Source: Tethya wilhelma
Taxonomy: Eukaryota; Porifera; Demospongiae; Tethyida; Tethyidae
Reading direction: 5' to 3'
Assembly: GCA_964030475.1 (NCBI GenBank)
Contig: CAXIPT010000004.1
Location: forward strand, 1,568,452-1,632,451
Length of the DNA stretch: 64,000 nt
Program-made: the position numbers and the translations under genes
The notes under the pieces: model-generated
What the model was told of the DNA's origin: nothing
Seen by the model: only the letters and a program-made list of their open reading frames with translations
Databases searched by the model: none
Shown: one piece after another, positions 11,491-22,360 of the stretch
How positions within the stretch are numbered: position 1 is the stretch's first letter
How the letters are laid out: the number at the start of each line of letters is the position of its first letter

Positions 11491-11599
11491 ATACTTGTAC
11501 TTTTATTTGCTTGAATTGTGTTAGTTAGTTGCCGTTTACGTATCCTATCTTATGAGTGTGGTTTTCCTTTCAGATTATTGTTCGTATGAATTCATTCAT

Positions 11600-13873
11600 G
11601 ACTATAATTATTCTTGATGGACCGGGCTCTAGATTTCATTTGCTGCATGGTAATGATTGAGTTTATTTGTTTTTTGTTTTTTTTATTGTTTTGTAAGACT
11701 AGTCTACTATTGATATTAAATGTCTATGAGTTTTGCAATAATATTATTTAATATTATTATAGTGAGAATATTAAATTTATGCTGCATTCAATTGCTAGCT
11801 GTGGTTGTATTCTCAAAACCGCAAGTACCGATTAGCGCTCATTTCCTCATGCATTATGCATGAGCAGGAAGTGACATATGCCTGCCACGTTTTGCGCGCC
11901 AGTGCAGCTGCCCCATGAAACAAAAGATCACTGTTGCATGAAGAAGACGAGGTCAAGTGTTTTCAAACTTTGCCTGTCATTTTCGAGACTTTTTCCGCTC
12001 CAGTTCTTCACAGACTGACTATTGGTGAGTGCTACACACGTAGAGATACGCAATAAGAGTTTGTAGGGTAAAGGTTTGGTCACAAACCAAATTTGAAGAA
12101 AGTATTCCGTGTGCGTGTGTGTTGTTTTTATAAACGTTGTATGTTTGTAGTAGCTATCTAGTTTGCAAAGTGTTAGTATTTTGTACTGTAATTGTCTCCC
12201 AATAAGTCATAAATATATATGCTGTGCTCTTTTTAAGTCTACTGAAGCCAAAAGTATACTGTTCTTGATGAATCTCTACCTTGGTTGGACATAAAGAAAT
12301 TTAGGTTTGTAAAGTACATTTTCTCCAGTGAATAGCTTGCAAATCATGGGTCAAACTTTGAGACAAAAGTTAGAAATAAGTTTGCATCAATTGCTCCTAC
12401 ACAAGCATTGGCTTTTTTTTTTTTTTACTATTCTTTGCTAAACTCGGACAGTCACCACTATAGCCTAAGCTTCTTTCTTATGCAACTTTTATACTTTTGT
12501 TTTGGTGTACCACCCTCTACTATGTGAATATACTCACCCTGTAGAGCCTACCCAGTGTAGCTGGTTTTATGGGCACATGAATATCACCGTGACCCAATGA
12601 ATTTATGACAGATAAACTACCTGAGTGTGTCAGGGGGATTGTACCCAAGCCATCTTCCCAGCATTGTTTAGTTGGGGCTGAAAACGGCAAGCTATGCTTT
12701 TTCATAAAGAAACTTTTTGATACTTGAAAGAATTAGGTTTGCTATTTCTAGTGGGAGTATATAATTATAGTTTGAAAATTGGTATTAATGAGGAAAGTTG
12801 AGATTTGAAATTTTGAGGTTTTTGATTCCAATTAAAGCATCCATTGAACAACCAAAAGGCAGTTGTACTTTTTCCTTTCTCACACTGGGTCTAAGTGGAC
12901 TGTGTGCACTTGTAAACCATCTTTAAGAAAGGACAAGTTTAGCTGGGAATCCTTGGACTTATTGTGGGTATCTGCTCAGTCTCTGGTTAGCAAATATCCT
13001 CAATTAGTGAATTTTTGGTGCTTCTAACTATGGATGAGAATAAAGATATTAAAACTGCTCTTTGTATGCTTGTTGCTTCAGATTAACCTCATCTTAGTAC
13101 AATGCTTGAAGCATTCTAGACAGCCGTGTAGTGTTTAAAGATAAGTATAAAGTTGGCTGGTTTGTAACTATGACTCTAGTCCACCACAGAGATGGTGATA
13201 AAGAGTTCGTTTTCGACTCGAGTTTGCATTTGCATAATCTTCTCTGCTTGTCATTTTAAATAAATTCTTAGAGAATGGCCATCTAGCCATATTTGTATCA
13301 TGTGTTTACTCTTAGATGTACTGTATATGCCCATTGTATGCCCATACTGTGTCTATTGTGTGTGCAGTGTGCATGACTGCAGTATTGTGTGTATGTATGT
13401 GTGTGTGTGTGGGACGTGTCAGCCAGATTAAACCACTAGAGACCTTCCTGTTGATACAGTGACACATACCTGCATTCTACAGTGCATGTGTGTTCACATA
13501 ATAGTACAGTCACATGTGTTCATAATTGTAGTAGATGCAGCCACATGTTCACATGCATGTGATTCAGAGATTGGTCCCCAATATACATGTGTGGACCATT
13601 TTTTGTGCACCAGTTGTACAATCTGTGACTACTCTACTTCGACTTTCTAAGTTGTTTTTTTAGCTGGCTCATGCTACATTTGCACACTAAGATGCTTGAC
13701 AGTTGTATACGTTGATCATGCAAGCTCTAGTAGCTCAGGGGTAAGAGCATTTGACCGAAATTCAAAACACCTTTCTTTGAATGTTAGCAGCTACGTAGAT
13801 CTCAAGTATTTTTGTAATGATTTTTTCATGCTTAATCTGTTGTTGTTGTTGTTTAATCTCTCTCCACTTCAGG
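11600..13873. other. Leader region of the proline-rich gene; one likely noncoding exon
   Basis: No convincing coding exon was found. A probable noncoding first exon ends at 12024 at a strong GTGAGT donor and would pair with the acceptor CTTCAG at 13873. The rest looks like intron: T-rich tracts, a short (TG)n near 13398-13410 and no conserved reading frame. Confidence 0.4.
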
Positions 13874-14167
13874 GTCTGAAACACTCTCGCGTCATAAGCT
13901 CTCCTTCTCTTCACAATGTCCACTCAACTCCACTCCTCTCGTCCATCCTATCACTACCACAGCTATGAACCCGTCAAGAACATTACATCACCTCCAATGG
14001 TATCGTCACGGGGACAGCCCCCTCCCCTTCCTGCCAAAAAGGGTGGCTACTTGAGACAGAGTCAGAGTTTCAGCAACCACGATAGTAACAGTCGACCAGC
14101 CATTCCAAAGCGCACGGATAAGGGATGTGGGACTTTGTCTAAACCACCTAAACCTAACCCAAGGTGA
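13874..14167 (+). CDS. Short proline-rich protein with SH3-ligand-like motifs
   Basis: After a good acceptor (CTCCACTTCAG) the exon carries a short leader and an ATG at 13916. The 83-codon frame is rich in Ser, Pro, Lys and Arg, and includes GQPPPLPAKKGGY, RPAIPKR and KPPKPNP, which look like PxxP-type SH3 ligands. There is no signal peptide or membrane span. The end is uncertain: the frame stops at TGA (14165-14167), but the same bases hold a GTGAAG donor after CCAAG, and joining to the acceptor at about 14431 (TTTCCACAG) would replace the stop with about 16 further residues. It is perhaps an adaptor fragment; the family is not recognised. Confidence 0.45.
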
Positions 14168-14292
14168 AGAGTAGTGGGGGGTTGCTCTATAGGTGTTGCA
14201 TGGCAGGGTTTTAAATGCAGTTAGACTATGGTTTAAAATGTAGTCCAGATTTTTATTTTTGGAGAGAACAACAGTTTATGTATTGCCATTGT

Positions 14293-14296
<4 letters not shown>

Positions 14297-14326
<30 letters not shown>

Positions 14327-14327
14327 N
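14297..14327. repeat. (GT)n microsatellite ending at an N
   Basis: Dinucleotide tract ending at a single N (14327), which probably marks an unresolved repeat length in the assembly. Confidence 0.9.
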
Positions 14328-14815
14328 AATGGATGATATACTGGACTCTAAGCATGCATAAGACTTGGACTAAAGTCTATAGAATTGCTCTCTTCTTCAA
14401 CTATCCAATGGTGTTTGTCACCTTTCCACAGGTATCACAGAAAGAAAGTTACAGGGTTGTTTCTTCAGCTCATTTTTTAATGAGATGCAAACACCCCACA
14501 TATTTTGCTCTAGATTAGCAGTCCTGACAAATATTTTGAGCTCAGTTTGCTAATACTGATAGCTAAAGGATAGTTCTACATGAATCCTGTGTCTGTTTCA
14601 TTTTGCAGGTGTCATTTGCTTGAAACAACTGCTCAAAGTTCAGCAAATTTTCAATGCAATTTACCATACTATGCCTCTACACCTCACTTCTGACCTCAGC
14701 TCAACAACATCATGAAAATTCATATCAATTTAAAGCACCTAAGAACTGCTTATTTTGTTACCTTTCTGAGACTTTCTTGAAGTTTTTGTTACTCAAACAA
14801 CATAAGTACTTGATN

Positions 14816-14960
14816 AAAGAATGTGGTCACCAGGAGAGAGAGCCCAGCAACTATCGATAGGTACAGTACGTAGTGGTCTACCAGCTGGCAAATCAGTGGA
14901 TGAATTATCATAGATCATTTCAGAGTCATTTGAGTCCAAAATTCCAATGGGTGTTGCCAT
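14816..14960 (-). pseudogene. Truncated antisense first exon of an LRAT-like gene
   Basis: Read on the minus strand from the ATG at 14960, this gives MATPIGILDSNDSEMIYDN, then LPAGRPLRTVPID and WALSPGDHIL, colinear with exon 1 of the LRAT-like genes at 41259 and 47474. Similarity ends at the N at 14815, so only the first 48 or so codons remain. The part with the NCHH motif and the donor are missing. It lies head to head with GPR157-like gene A, as the copy at 21.3-21.8 kb does with gene B. It is a fragment or pseudogene; an assembly gap could also have removed the rest. Confidence 0.7.
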
Positions 14961-15283
14961 CATCAATATTTTCGCTCTGAAAGAAAAGTGTAGTGGGTGT
15001 TATTAGTGAACTATAAAATATTGGCCTCACTATTGAGGGGCGGATGCAGTGAGGGAACTATTTGCTCTTCAAAACTTCTTTTGCACTTACCAGAAATGAA
15101 TGTAAGCATAAAAGGAGCCTTCAGTTAGTGCTTGACTTCCCGAAACCTTAGTTGTGAATATCTATTGGTGCTTTTCTGCTTTTTATAGTGCAACAGTACC
15201 TACCTGGCGTGTAACGGACTATAATATACGGAAAACCCCGGCGATAATTAGTGCGCATGCGCAACCCTAGGCCCTTTGCGTAA

Positions 15284-15855
15284 TAGCCTCGTCCCCAGGC
15301 CCGAAAGAAAGGGCCTGGTACACACTGTTTGCGCTTGCGCTCAATCTTCGGAATTCCAAGGAAAATGTATACTATCCGCGGTACGTCCGTATTCTTTGAC
15401 GTCACTTCTCAATTAGTGTACCTTGAACCCCCATTCTAAAAGTATGAAGAAAAGTGATCCACAGAATAGCAGTATTTTTAGTCAAAGTTTTCGGCTGAGA
15501 GTAGGTCGCTGGATGTCTTTCTACTTATCTATCAGTTTGAATTAGATTTTATCCTATTTTCACAAGACAGACACTCACCACTGACAATTTCTCAACTTTG
15601 CCAACGCAGATGTCGGATGTAAGCTTTTTGATCTAATAAGGTACTACTCTATTAGTTGCTCTACAACTAATAAATCTGAATATGCTCACAGACGCTTTCT
15701 AAGGGACCCTAAAACTGGTTGAGCGTTCGATATACATACGTCATGTATGAACACACCCACAAATCTTCTCAAAACCACGTGGTTTCACGGCTATAATTAC
15801 GCGCATGCGCAAACAGTGTGTACCAGGCCCTTTTTCGGGCCTGGGGACGAGGCTA
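15284..15855. mobile_element. Foldback MITE, Mutator-like (9-bp target duplication), 572 bp
   Basis: It begins TAGCCTCGTCCCCAGGC and ends with the complement GGGACGAGGCTA. The inverted repeats extend about 55 bp each and include the CACACTGTTTGCGC region. TTTGCGTAA flanks it on both sides (15275-15283 and 15856-15864), a perfect 9-bp target duplication as in Mutator-like elements. No coding capacity. The right repeat contains a GCGCATGCGC motif at 15801-15810, and the element ends 79 bp before the ATG of GPR157-like gene A. Confidence 0.85.
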
Positions 15856-15933
15856 TTTGCGTAAGGGAACCAGGTCACGTCAAGTGGGCTGGGGTGGAGC
15901 AGTTGGGAAAGTCCTTTACACGAACTGGGAAAG

Positions 15934-18042
15934 ATGTTCAGTCAAGAGAGCGAAAATGCTTTTTATGATGATGACTACTACACCGCAGATCTGTCACGCC
16001 GCCCCAGTATTAATGACAACTTAACTCATACTAATTGTAGCGGCCTCACGGACAGTGAAGAGTTTGGACAATGGGTGAAACTTTCTGTAAGTATTACGTC
16101 TGTTCTTTCAATTGTTGGAGCTCTTTTAGTGATTGTTGTTATAAGTCTGAAACCACCGAGCAAAGAAACTCGCCATCGACGCCGACGATCAAACGGCTCA
16201 CAACCAACGCAGATGGATGGAGCCCCGTATGGTACTACAGTAGCTGTAAATTCTCAGCCTTCAACAGCTGCTGAGAATCTAACAATAACAGCAGACAATA
16301 ATCGATCATTTTGTAAATCATTTTGTAAAAACGCAAGAGTAGTTCGTCGGCCAGCCGTTTTTATCCTGATAAGCATATCTGTAGCGGACATTTTGGTTGC
16401 TGTCTCCCATCTGTGGGGTGTGCTCTCAAGGTACCAATACACGGCCTCCCATCACAGGAAGCATACAAGATACGACTATGCCGAATGCGGAGCTCAGGCA
16501 TTTCTCTCCGTATTCGGAACGATTTCTTCATTGCTTTGGTCAGACGTGCTTATGTTTGTTGCCGTAGTGATACTCTGGTGCAGTGAAATCAATGTGAAGA
16601 GACTGACTAGTGTTTACGCATTCATGGTGTACTGCATTCTTGGGTGGTTGGTGCCGTTTCTGGTTGTGCTGATCCTTGGAGCTGGTTTGGATGCTTTTGG
16701 GTTTGCTGAAGGCATTGGTGAGTTAGAATCATTGTACTATTGTTCACAACCTATATATACAATACTTTGTATTACCCATACACACTGCTGTGACATATAA
16801 ATTTTGTAGCCTCGTTCCCAGGCTCCTCCTTCGCGAAGGCCCTTATTTTCGAAGAAAATATTCGCGAAGGAGGAGCCTGGGAACAAAGCTATAAATTTTG
16901 CACTGATTGTTTGTGGTTACTCCATGGACCAGGTGCATGTGTAGCTAAATTACTGGCCAATGCTGTCCATGCCTTGTGCTTTCACAGAATCTGATGATAA
17001 TCACTAAACCATCATCTATAGTCTGTTTGCTTTGTGCCTTCCTGTGGTAACTATATAACAGTAACTTGTTATGGTGTGTCATGTGATGGTATAGGTTGGT
17101 GTTACATGAATCTCAACAATGAACATCAAATAGAGGATCTTTTGATCAACTGGTTTGGCTACGATCTCTGGGCTAATCTTTCAATCCTCTTCATCACGTG
17201 TGCTGCTGTTTTCTTCTGTCTGATTGTGTGTGCTAACTGTTTCAAGGTAAACTATAATGGTATACAATCACGAGTTTGCACAATCAAGATCAATTATGAG
17301 CGTTGTTACTTCCTTAGGTTGATAACACTGGTAGACGACCTGAAACTGAGAATTTACTCAACACAGATTCCCAAGAGATTCAGGTAAGGATCTCAATTAA
17401 ACTTAAAAATGAAAGGGTATAATCATGATTTTTTTTGCCCCAAACACTAAATGTTGCTTCTAATGGAAACAATCGAATGCCATTGCCTGTAATATTGCTC
17501 ATCAATCCTCTACATGTACCTGTATAGATTTAATAGAAGTCAATATTTTCTTTGTAGAGTCGAGAATTTCGTAGCCGTCGCAATCAACTCCTTTGTAAGA
17601 TGGTGACTGCTGCTGTGTGTGTTGTGGTCCTGAGGATATGGAGCCTAATCATCAATGTCTATCTCTTTGAACCACTTCACAGCCCACAGAGAAGGAAGTA
17701 CTTGTGCAACCAGGTGCTTCAAGTACTCTCGGTAAGTGTACATGTGCATATATTTATAATAAGGTTTGTGATTGCATGATTGGTGCATATATATAAATTA
17801 TATATAATAATATACCTGTATAATATTATATACATAACAATTTGTACGTGATTATCATTGTTATTGCTCGTTCATTATCTCTAAATTTTGTACATAATTA
17901 TAATTTTATATATACTCAGGGAATTGGAACGTCTTGTCAAGGCATTGTAAATGCTATTCTCTTTGTTTGTCTTCCTGGTTTCATCTGGCTCTATAAACAG
18001 TGCAAAGACATAGTTTTAATGTATTATAATCGTTCAAAATAA
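15934..18042 (+). CDS. GPR157-like seven-transmembrane receptor A
   Basis: Five exons, 15934-16717, 17095-17246, 17318-17383, 17558-17731 and 17920-18042, all with GT-AG borders and compatible phases, encode 432 residues. The N-terminal tail carries sequons. TM1 is followed by an unusually long basic, Ser/Thr-rich first intracellular loop. The next spans hold ISISVADILVAVSHLWGVLS, the conserved Cys in YAECGAQAFLSVFG, and SSLLWSDVLM. GWCYMN precedes TM5, the KMVTAAVCVVVLRIWS segment is TM6, and GIGTSCQGIVNAILFV is TM7. The VADLL-like, GWCW-like and GIGxxxQGxxNxxxFV signatures are those of GPR157/cAMP-receptor-like GPCRs; human GPR157 has about 335 residues, and the excess here is mainly loop 1. 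Likely a plasma or ciliary membrane receptor; ligand unknown. Paralogues B and C lie in this window. Confidence 0.85.
16807..16891. mobile_element. Foldback MITE hairpin with 9-bp target duplication
   Basis: A near-perfect hairpin from TAGCCTCGTTCCCAGGCTC to GAGCCTGGGAACAAAGCTA, inside intron 1 of receptor A. TAAATTTTG occurs at 16798-16806 and again at 16892-16900, giving a 9-bp target duplication. Same terminal motif as 15284-15855, so the same family in a short snap-back form. Confidence 0.85.
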
Positions 18043-18259
18043 CTTCAGAAAACATTAAGTATTTTGTATTATGATATTTTTGTGTATAGAGCAATAATCT
18101 TTCAGTACAATAATTTAATTATTAACAATCTAATCATGAATACATGAGATAAATTTTCAAGACATTGTTGTATCACGTTTAAACTGTTGTTTGTGTTCGC
18201 TGTGATCATCGGCAGATGATAAAAAATTCACGACAGTGGTGAAAGCAACCTTCAACAAG

Positions 18260-18790
18260 TTAGTTTTGGTGGGTCACTTCCTCAGTTTCTCCTGCTTCAT
18301 TTTCCTCTCTTTCATCTTCACGCTTGTGAGCGACTGAATCAGCTCCAGAGCTAGCTCCAGGTGTATCTTCGTCAGGCTGTGCATTAATTGGAAATGATCA
18401 AGTTAATAATATTGTACATACCATATAGCAGGAAAGTTTCGCAGGGTTTAATTTTCGTGGTTTTTCTTAGATCATAATCCATCTGAGAATATTTTTTATC
18501 AGTGAGACATCTGCGAAAGTTTGACACCATGAAACTTTCTTGCCATACAGTATGACTGGGATGACATGACTATACTGCCATTGCTGGGATTTTCAAGGAG
18601 TATTGATTTTGTGGTTTTGGTGGATTGAGGGCTATCTACACACATGCACATAACCTCCAATGTGGCTCTGTACCACTATACTGCTGATAAACCAAACAAC
18701 TTACTCTGGTAGCTAGCTAGGATTCAAGGAGCGGCTACTAACTGCCTGGTTGACATTCATTTTATTAATCGTCTCGGAGAATCCATAGTG
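18260..18790 (-). CDS. Possible 3' coding exons of an unidentified minus-strand gene
   Basis: Two open segments read on the minus strand. The first is 18790-18743 (HYGFSETINKMNVNQA, preceded by CTTTGCAG, possible GTTAGT donor). The second is 18376-18260 (PDEDTPGASSGADS onward, very Glu-rich, ending THQN and stop, preceded by GTGCACAG). Both are phase 0 and join in frame. There is no recognised family and no upstream exons were found before the antisense fragment at 21.3 kb. Low complexity makes chance possible. Confidence 0.3.
18418..18553. mobile_element. Small MITE with 24-bp inverted ends
   Basis: The left end ATACCATATAGCAGGAAAG matches the complement of the right end, which reads GAAACTTTCTTGCCATACAG followed by TAT, with a few mismatches. 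Length is 136 bp; no coding frame. A TA target duplication is possible but not demonstrable. It would lie in the intron of the putative minus-strand gene above. Confidence 0.6.
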
Positions 18791-18941
18791 CTGCAAAGCA
18801 GAAGTGTAACACGTCAATAAAACAAGTTTGCCTACAACTGGGGCAAAATTCGATCAAGTAAGCATTTGCAGGATATGTTGTACATTAGCTGTGCTCACAA
18901 CTTGACATTTTTGTAAACTGCAGTACTTTTAGTCCAATTTA

Positions 18942-18963
18942 CACACACACACACACACACACN

Positions 18964-19047
<84 letters not shown>
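18942..19047. repeat. (AC)n microsatellite, about 106 bp, with an N
   Basis: Pure AC tract broken by an N at 18963. The true length is probably unresolved. Confidence 0.95.
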
Positions 19048-19050
<3 letters not shown>

Positions 19051-19853
19051 CACAGGGAACATCATGCATGCATATTTATAATTGTAATAATGACTATAGC
19101 TAAGCCAGCTTGAGAAAGCTGCAGTTAGCGCTGTGAATTCAAATTCATGTGGCTGCCTTTAAGGTTATTGTACCACAGTATATAGCTATCTGTAGTATCT
19201 AGGTCTGAATTTTTGAATTTTGAAGATTTCTGACACTTCCACACTGTTGAAAGCTCATAGGCGGAACTTTTTAATTGCATGGCTGGGGCTCGTATTTGCA
19301 GAGAGTACCGACTGACCGACTCACATGCAATTTTCAGGGTCGGGTTACGGAAACAAACAATTTCTTCGAAGTGGCCCTAGTTATAAGTTTCGTGCATGTA
19401 TAGCAACAGAAAAGCAAAGCAAATGCTTTCCATAGCTGCATGGCTCAAGCTTCTTTATGGATATACCACTGGTAAGCCTTGTCAGCTATCTCACAATATC
19501 ATTTACCATACTTATAGCACCTGTCATTCTATCTAGGCTCAGTAGCACTCTACAGGACCGGCTGTCTATAGGTGTACTCTTTTCTTAGCTTTCATCAAGT
19601 TCTCCACAATCATGAGAATTAAGACATACCATTTTAGTTCAAGCTTAACTGATGGATTGCATCCCTTCCAACAAGTTCCTATATATGACACAGGGACGGA
19701 TATACACAAAAGTTGGCTTATTTTACTGTTTTTATGTTAGATTTTATGTACATACCCGGGCTGTAGTCACTAATTAACCTGCTATAGCAATGCACATTGA
19801 TGAATTGATGTATGATTAATGCATGTAGCTGCATCAGCATGCACACACACAAA

Positions 19854-19939
<86 letters not shown>

Positions 19940-20053
19940 ATGTGTGTCTTTGTGTCTCTTTGTATTAATATATTATTATTTTGTCTTTGTGTCTTTGGGT
20001 GTCTACTACATAATGTTCTACATAACTTACAACAGGTTTTCCCCCAGGGATAG
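19048..20053. other. Noncoding stretch with a (TC)n(TG)n microsatellite
   Basis: I see no gene. A (TC)n tract followed directly by a (TG)n tract spans 19856-19936. The only other notable content is AT-rich, unconserved sequence. Confidence 0.6.
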
Positions 20054-20058
20054 TCCCT

Positions 20059-20495
20059 CAGAGGCGGAGGAAGCTATTTTTAGGTGGTCAGGCTAGACTA
20101 ACCTGGACTGAAGGCTCAGGCCCTCTAGGGGGGTCTGGGGGCATGCACCCCCAGAAAATTTTGAGATTTTTTATGCTCAGAGGTGGATTCTGGGGCATTC
20201 TGGGCCACACACACATAAATATTATATACACATGCATTACACTTGTATTGGATACAGTGAAAAAAATTACTTTTATAATTTGCTTAAAACAACTATTCTG
20301 CACAAAAGAAACATGCATTCAAAATTTTGTCAAACTGGCCATGTCTATAGCGATCGACACACTAAACTGAGTAATTTACCATGAAGCTCGCGCACGTGCA
20401 ATAAACTTTAAACGACCCTTTACCTATTCACTTTTTTAGGGGAAAAAAATGGTCAGGCCATAGCCTGATTGGCCTGACCGGTTGCTCCGCCCCTG
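20059..20495. mobile_element. Non-autonomous DNA transposon (hAT-like), 437 bp
   Basis: The ends CAGAGGCGGAGGAAGC and (complement of the right end) CAGGGGCGGAGCAACC are imperfect inverted repeats, flanked by TCCCT at 20054-20058 and 20496-20500. The 5-bp duplication and CAG-N-GGCG start resemble the element at 4174-4536 but the interior differs. Internal GGTCAGGC and GCCTGACC blocks extend the symmetry. No transposase frame. Confidence 0.75.
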
Positions 20496-20500
20496 TCCCT

Positions 20501-21290
20501 AGTATAGTTTGTGGCTTAGGCCAAGATTTGTTGATTATTAGTTTCTCATCAGTGATACTTGAAGCTGGCATGAGGGCGGGAGGCTCATTATCATTATTTA
20601 TTATTCAGCTTGCCACACCCTCGAAACGTCACGTTTCGTGACTCCATGACTTCAATTCTCCATGGTAATGATGGCACAAGCATTTTACAATTAATTAAAT
20701 ATATACGCTGTAAGTTATAAGCATTTAAGGAGCAAGTTAGGCTCCAGACTCTCACTCGCAAAATGCCAGCAAAAAGTACTGTGCCTTCATTTTCTTTGTG
20801 CATTCTGACTGTCACGTGATCATTTAGATCTGCACATGCACAGTAGTAAATAATGAGATAATGAGAAAAATTCAAACTCCAAGAAAAATCATGTAGGCGG
20901 TTGATGAGAAACTAGTATTCAACAAATGTTGGCCGGCTTAGTGATTTTCTATATAAATATTATTATTAATACTGCAAATCAAGTTTATTGCAAAATAAGC
21001 GCCAGCAAAATTATGTTTATGTTAATAATCAGTTTGTTCAAAGCTCAAGCTGCCTTGTAGTTTTAAATCAGGAGCTTAGGACATTTAATACAGATTTGGC
21101 ATGCCTATTAATAGTGAGAAAATTCAGTGAACAGCTGCAGCAAGCAAAGGTTATTAAGTATTTACTCTAAGATCAATAAGTAAAACAAGGTTAATAGTAA
21201 CTTAATTTTCCCAATTTCAAATATATAATTATAAGCCACAACCATATCAACACATCCCCATATTCTGCAATATTAGTTGCGTATTCATAC
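20501..21290. other. Noncoding stretch, no supported gene
   Basis: Contains a short palindrome around 20625-20643 (CGAAACGTCACGTTTCG) and AT-rich sequence. No exon with splice context was found on either strand. Confidence 0.5.
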
Positions 21291-21761
21291 CTTGAATGAT
21301 ACTGATGATATCTGCTAGTGAATACTCCAAGCCAGTCTTGGCTTTTGTCACAAAATGGTGGCTGTTGTTGTACAGGACATGATGGCAGTTCTCACCAAGG
21401 CGTTTTCAAACATCTTTAATGGCTCTTCTCCCAGAAAACACATTTGCAGTGTAGTCGATTTTGTGGAGACTTTTGAAGAGTCCAAACTCCTGGGTGAGTC
21501 ATACCACTCCTTTGTGGGGCAGGTTCACTATGACAGTGATGGCTTCTTTTGATACGTTTTCAACAAGTACACTTCGAAACATTGACCTGTACTCTTGGTT
21601 GTCATTGATGAGGTAAAGGATATGGTCACCAGGAGAGAGAGACCAGGAACTATCGATAGGTATGGCACGTAGTGGTCTACCAGCAGCTGAGCTCAGACTG
21701 ACAGTGGTAAATCAGAGTTGTTTTTCGAGTCCAAACTTTCACTTGGTGTAGCGGTTGCCAT
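21291..21761 (-). pseudogene. Broken antisense first exon of an LRAT-like gene
   Basis: On the minus strand from the ATG at 21761 it aligns with the whole of exon 1 of the LRAT-like genes: GRPLRTVPID, WSLSPGDHILYLINDNQEYR, VNLPHKGVV, GENCHHVLYNNSHHF, and a conserved CATTCAAG-GTATGA donor. It is disabled by a TGA and frame change soon after the start, a TGA replacing the Gln codon in the VVQLTQE stretch, and another disruption before the NCHH region. No downstream exons 2-4 follow on the minus strand. Its start lies 220 bp from that of GPR157-like gene B, head to head. Confidence 0.8.
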
Positions 21762-21869
21762 TGTTCAGTCACTGTCACGGCGTGAGTAGTCTAATTCGTT
21801 CTGAAAAATGTAGCATGCGTTAGTTGTTCATCAAATTGGCTTCAATAACACTTGCTGATAGGCTATTGA

Positions 21870-21880
21870 GCGCATGCGCA
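21870..21880. promoter_or_regulatory. Palindromic GCGCATGCGCA motif (NRF1-like) upstream of receptor B
   Basis: The motif sits about 100 bp before the ATG of GPR157-like gene B and about 110 bp from the antisense LRAT exon, in their shared 220-bp intergenic space. The same palindrome lies 150-160 bp before two other gene starts in this window. GCGCATGCGC is the known NRF1 site; its use here is inferred from position. Confidence 0.5.
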
Positions 21881-21981
21881 ATCCGTTGTGTACGTGTGAG
21901 AGTACGAGTCACGTAGAAAAGGGGTGGGGCAATCTGGAAGTTAATTAACGTTAGCAAACTTTGAGCAAGAAAGACTGAAAT

Positions 21982-22212
21982 ATGCTTGCCAGTCAAGAAA
22001 CTGAAGATCTCTCATATGGCAATGCTAAGTACGCCGTGTATCTGTCCCACCCCGGTCCCCATGTCCATCACAACTTCAATGATACTGGTTTAAACTGTAG
22101 CACGGACAGCCAAGAGTTTGGGCAATGGATGAAGCATTCTGTAAGCATTTCTTCGGTTCTTTCAATTATTGGAGCACTCTTAGTGATTGTTGCCATAAGT
22201 ATGAAACCACCG
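21982..22212 (+). CDS. GPR157-like receptor B, 5' part of exon 1 (split gene)
   Basis: This encodes the extracellular tail with sequons (NDT, NCS) and TM1 (SISSVLSIIGALLVIVAI), then SMKPP, where receptor A continues with its basic loop. It stops at an N (22213), after which the sequence is unrelated. The missing remainder is on the minus strand from 33648: both pieces share about 26 bp spelling IVAISMKPP, so they are halves of one gene separated by an inversion or an assembly error. See 31592-33648. Confidence 0.8.
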
Positions 22213-22360
22213 NTAAGGGTGTTATAAATACTATGTACACCAGCGACACAGTGCAAAATTCTCGTGTGACACCGCCTCGGAAGATGCCAGATCTTTCTGA
22301 GAATATTGTTAAATGTAACTTCAAGCGAGTTAATCTCCTTGTTACACAGAAACCAGGTGA

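Larger units (their letters stand above)
3725..11596 (+). repeat. Tandem segmental array, four units of about 1.87 kb
   Basis: Each unit runs from a CATGATTATTA junction through a gene-2-type 3' end, a trailer, exon 1, intron and exon 2 of a gene-3-type copy. Junctions are at 3725, 5991, 7870, 9742 and, truncated, 11597. Steps are 2266, 1879, 1872 and 1855 bp; removing the 363-bp transposon and its target duplication reduces the first to 1898. The first unit starts inside intact gene 2, while the later units carry the same segment as decayed relics. This fits unequal exchange that copied a block starting inside gene 2. Confidence 0.8.

Noticed and set aside
13398..13414. Possible CRISPR-like or tRNA features in intergenic regions
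   Set aside because: The regular repeats seen are dinucleotide tracts, and no cloverleaf with A and B boxes was found; the DNA is animal nuclear.
19812..20096. Frame with a long Ser-Leu/Val-Cys repeat
   Set aside because: It is only the translation of a (TC)n(TG)n microsatellite.
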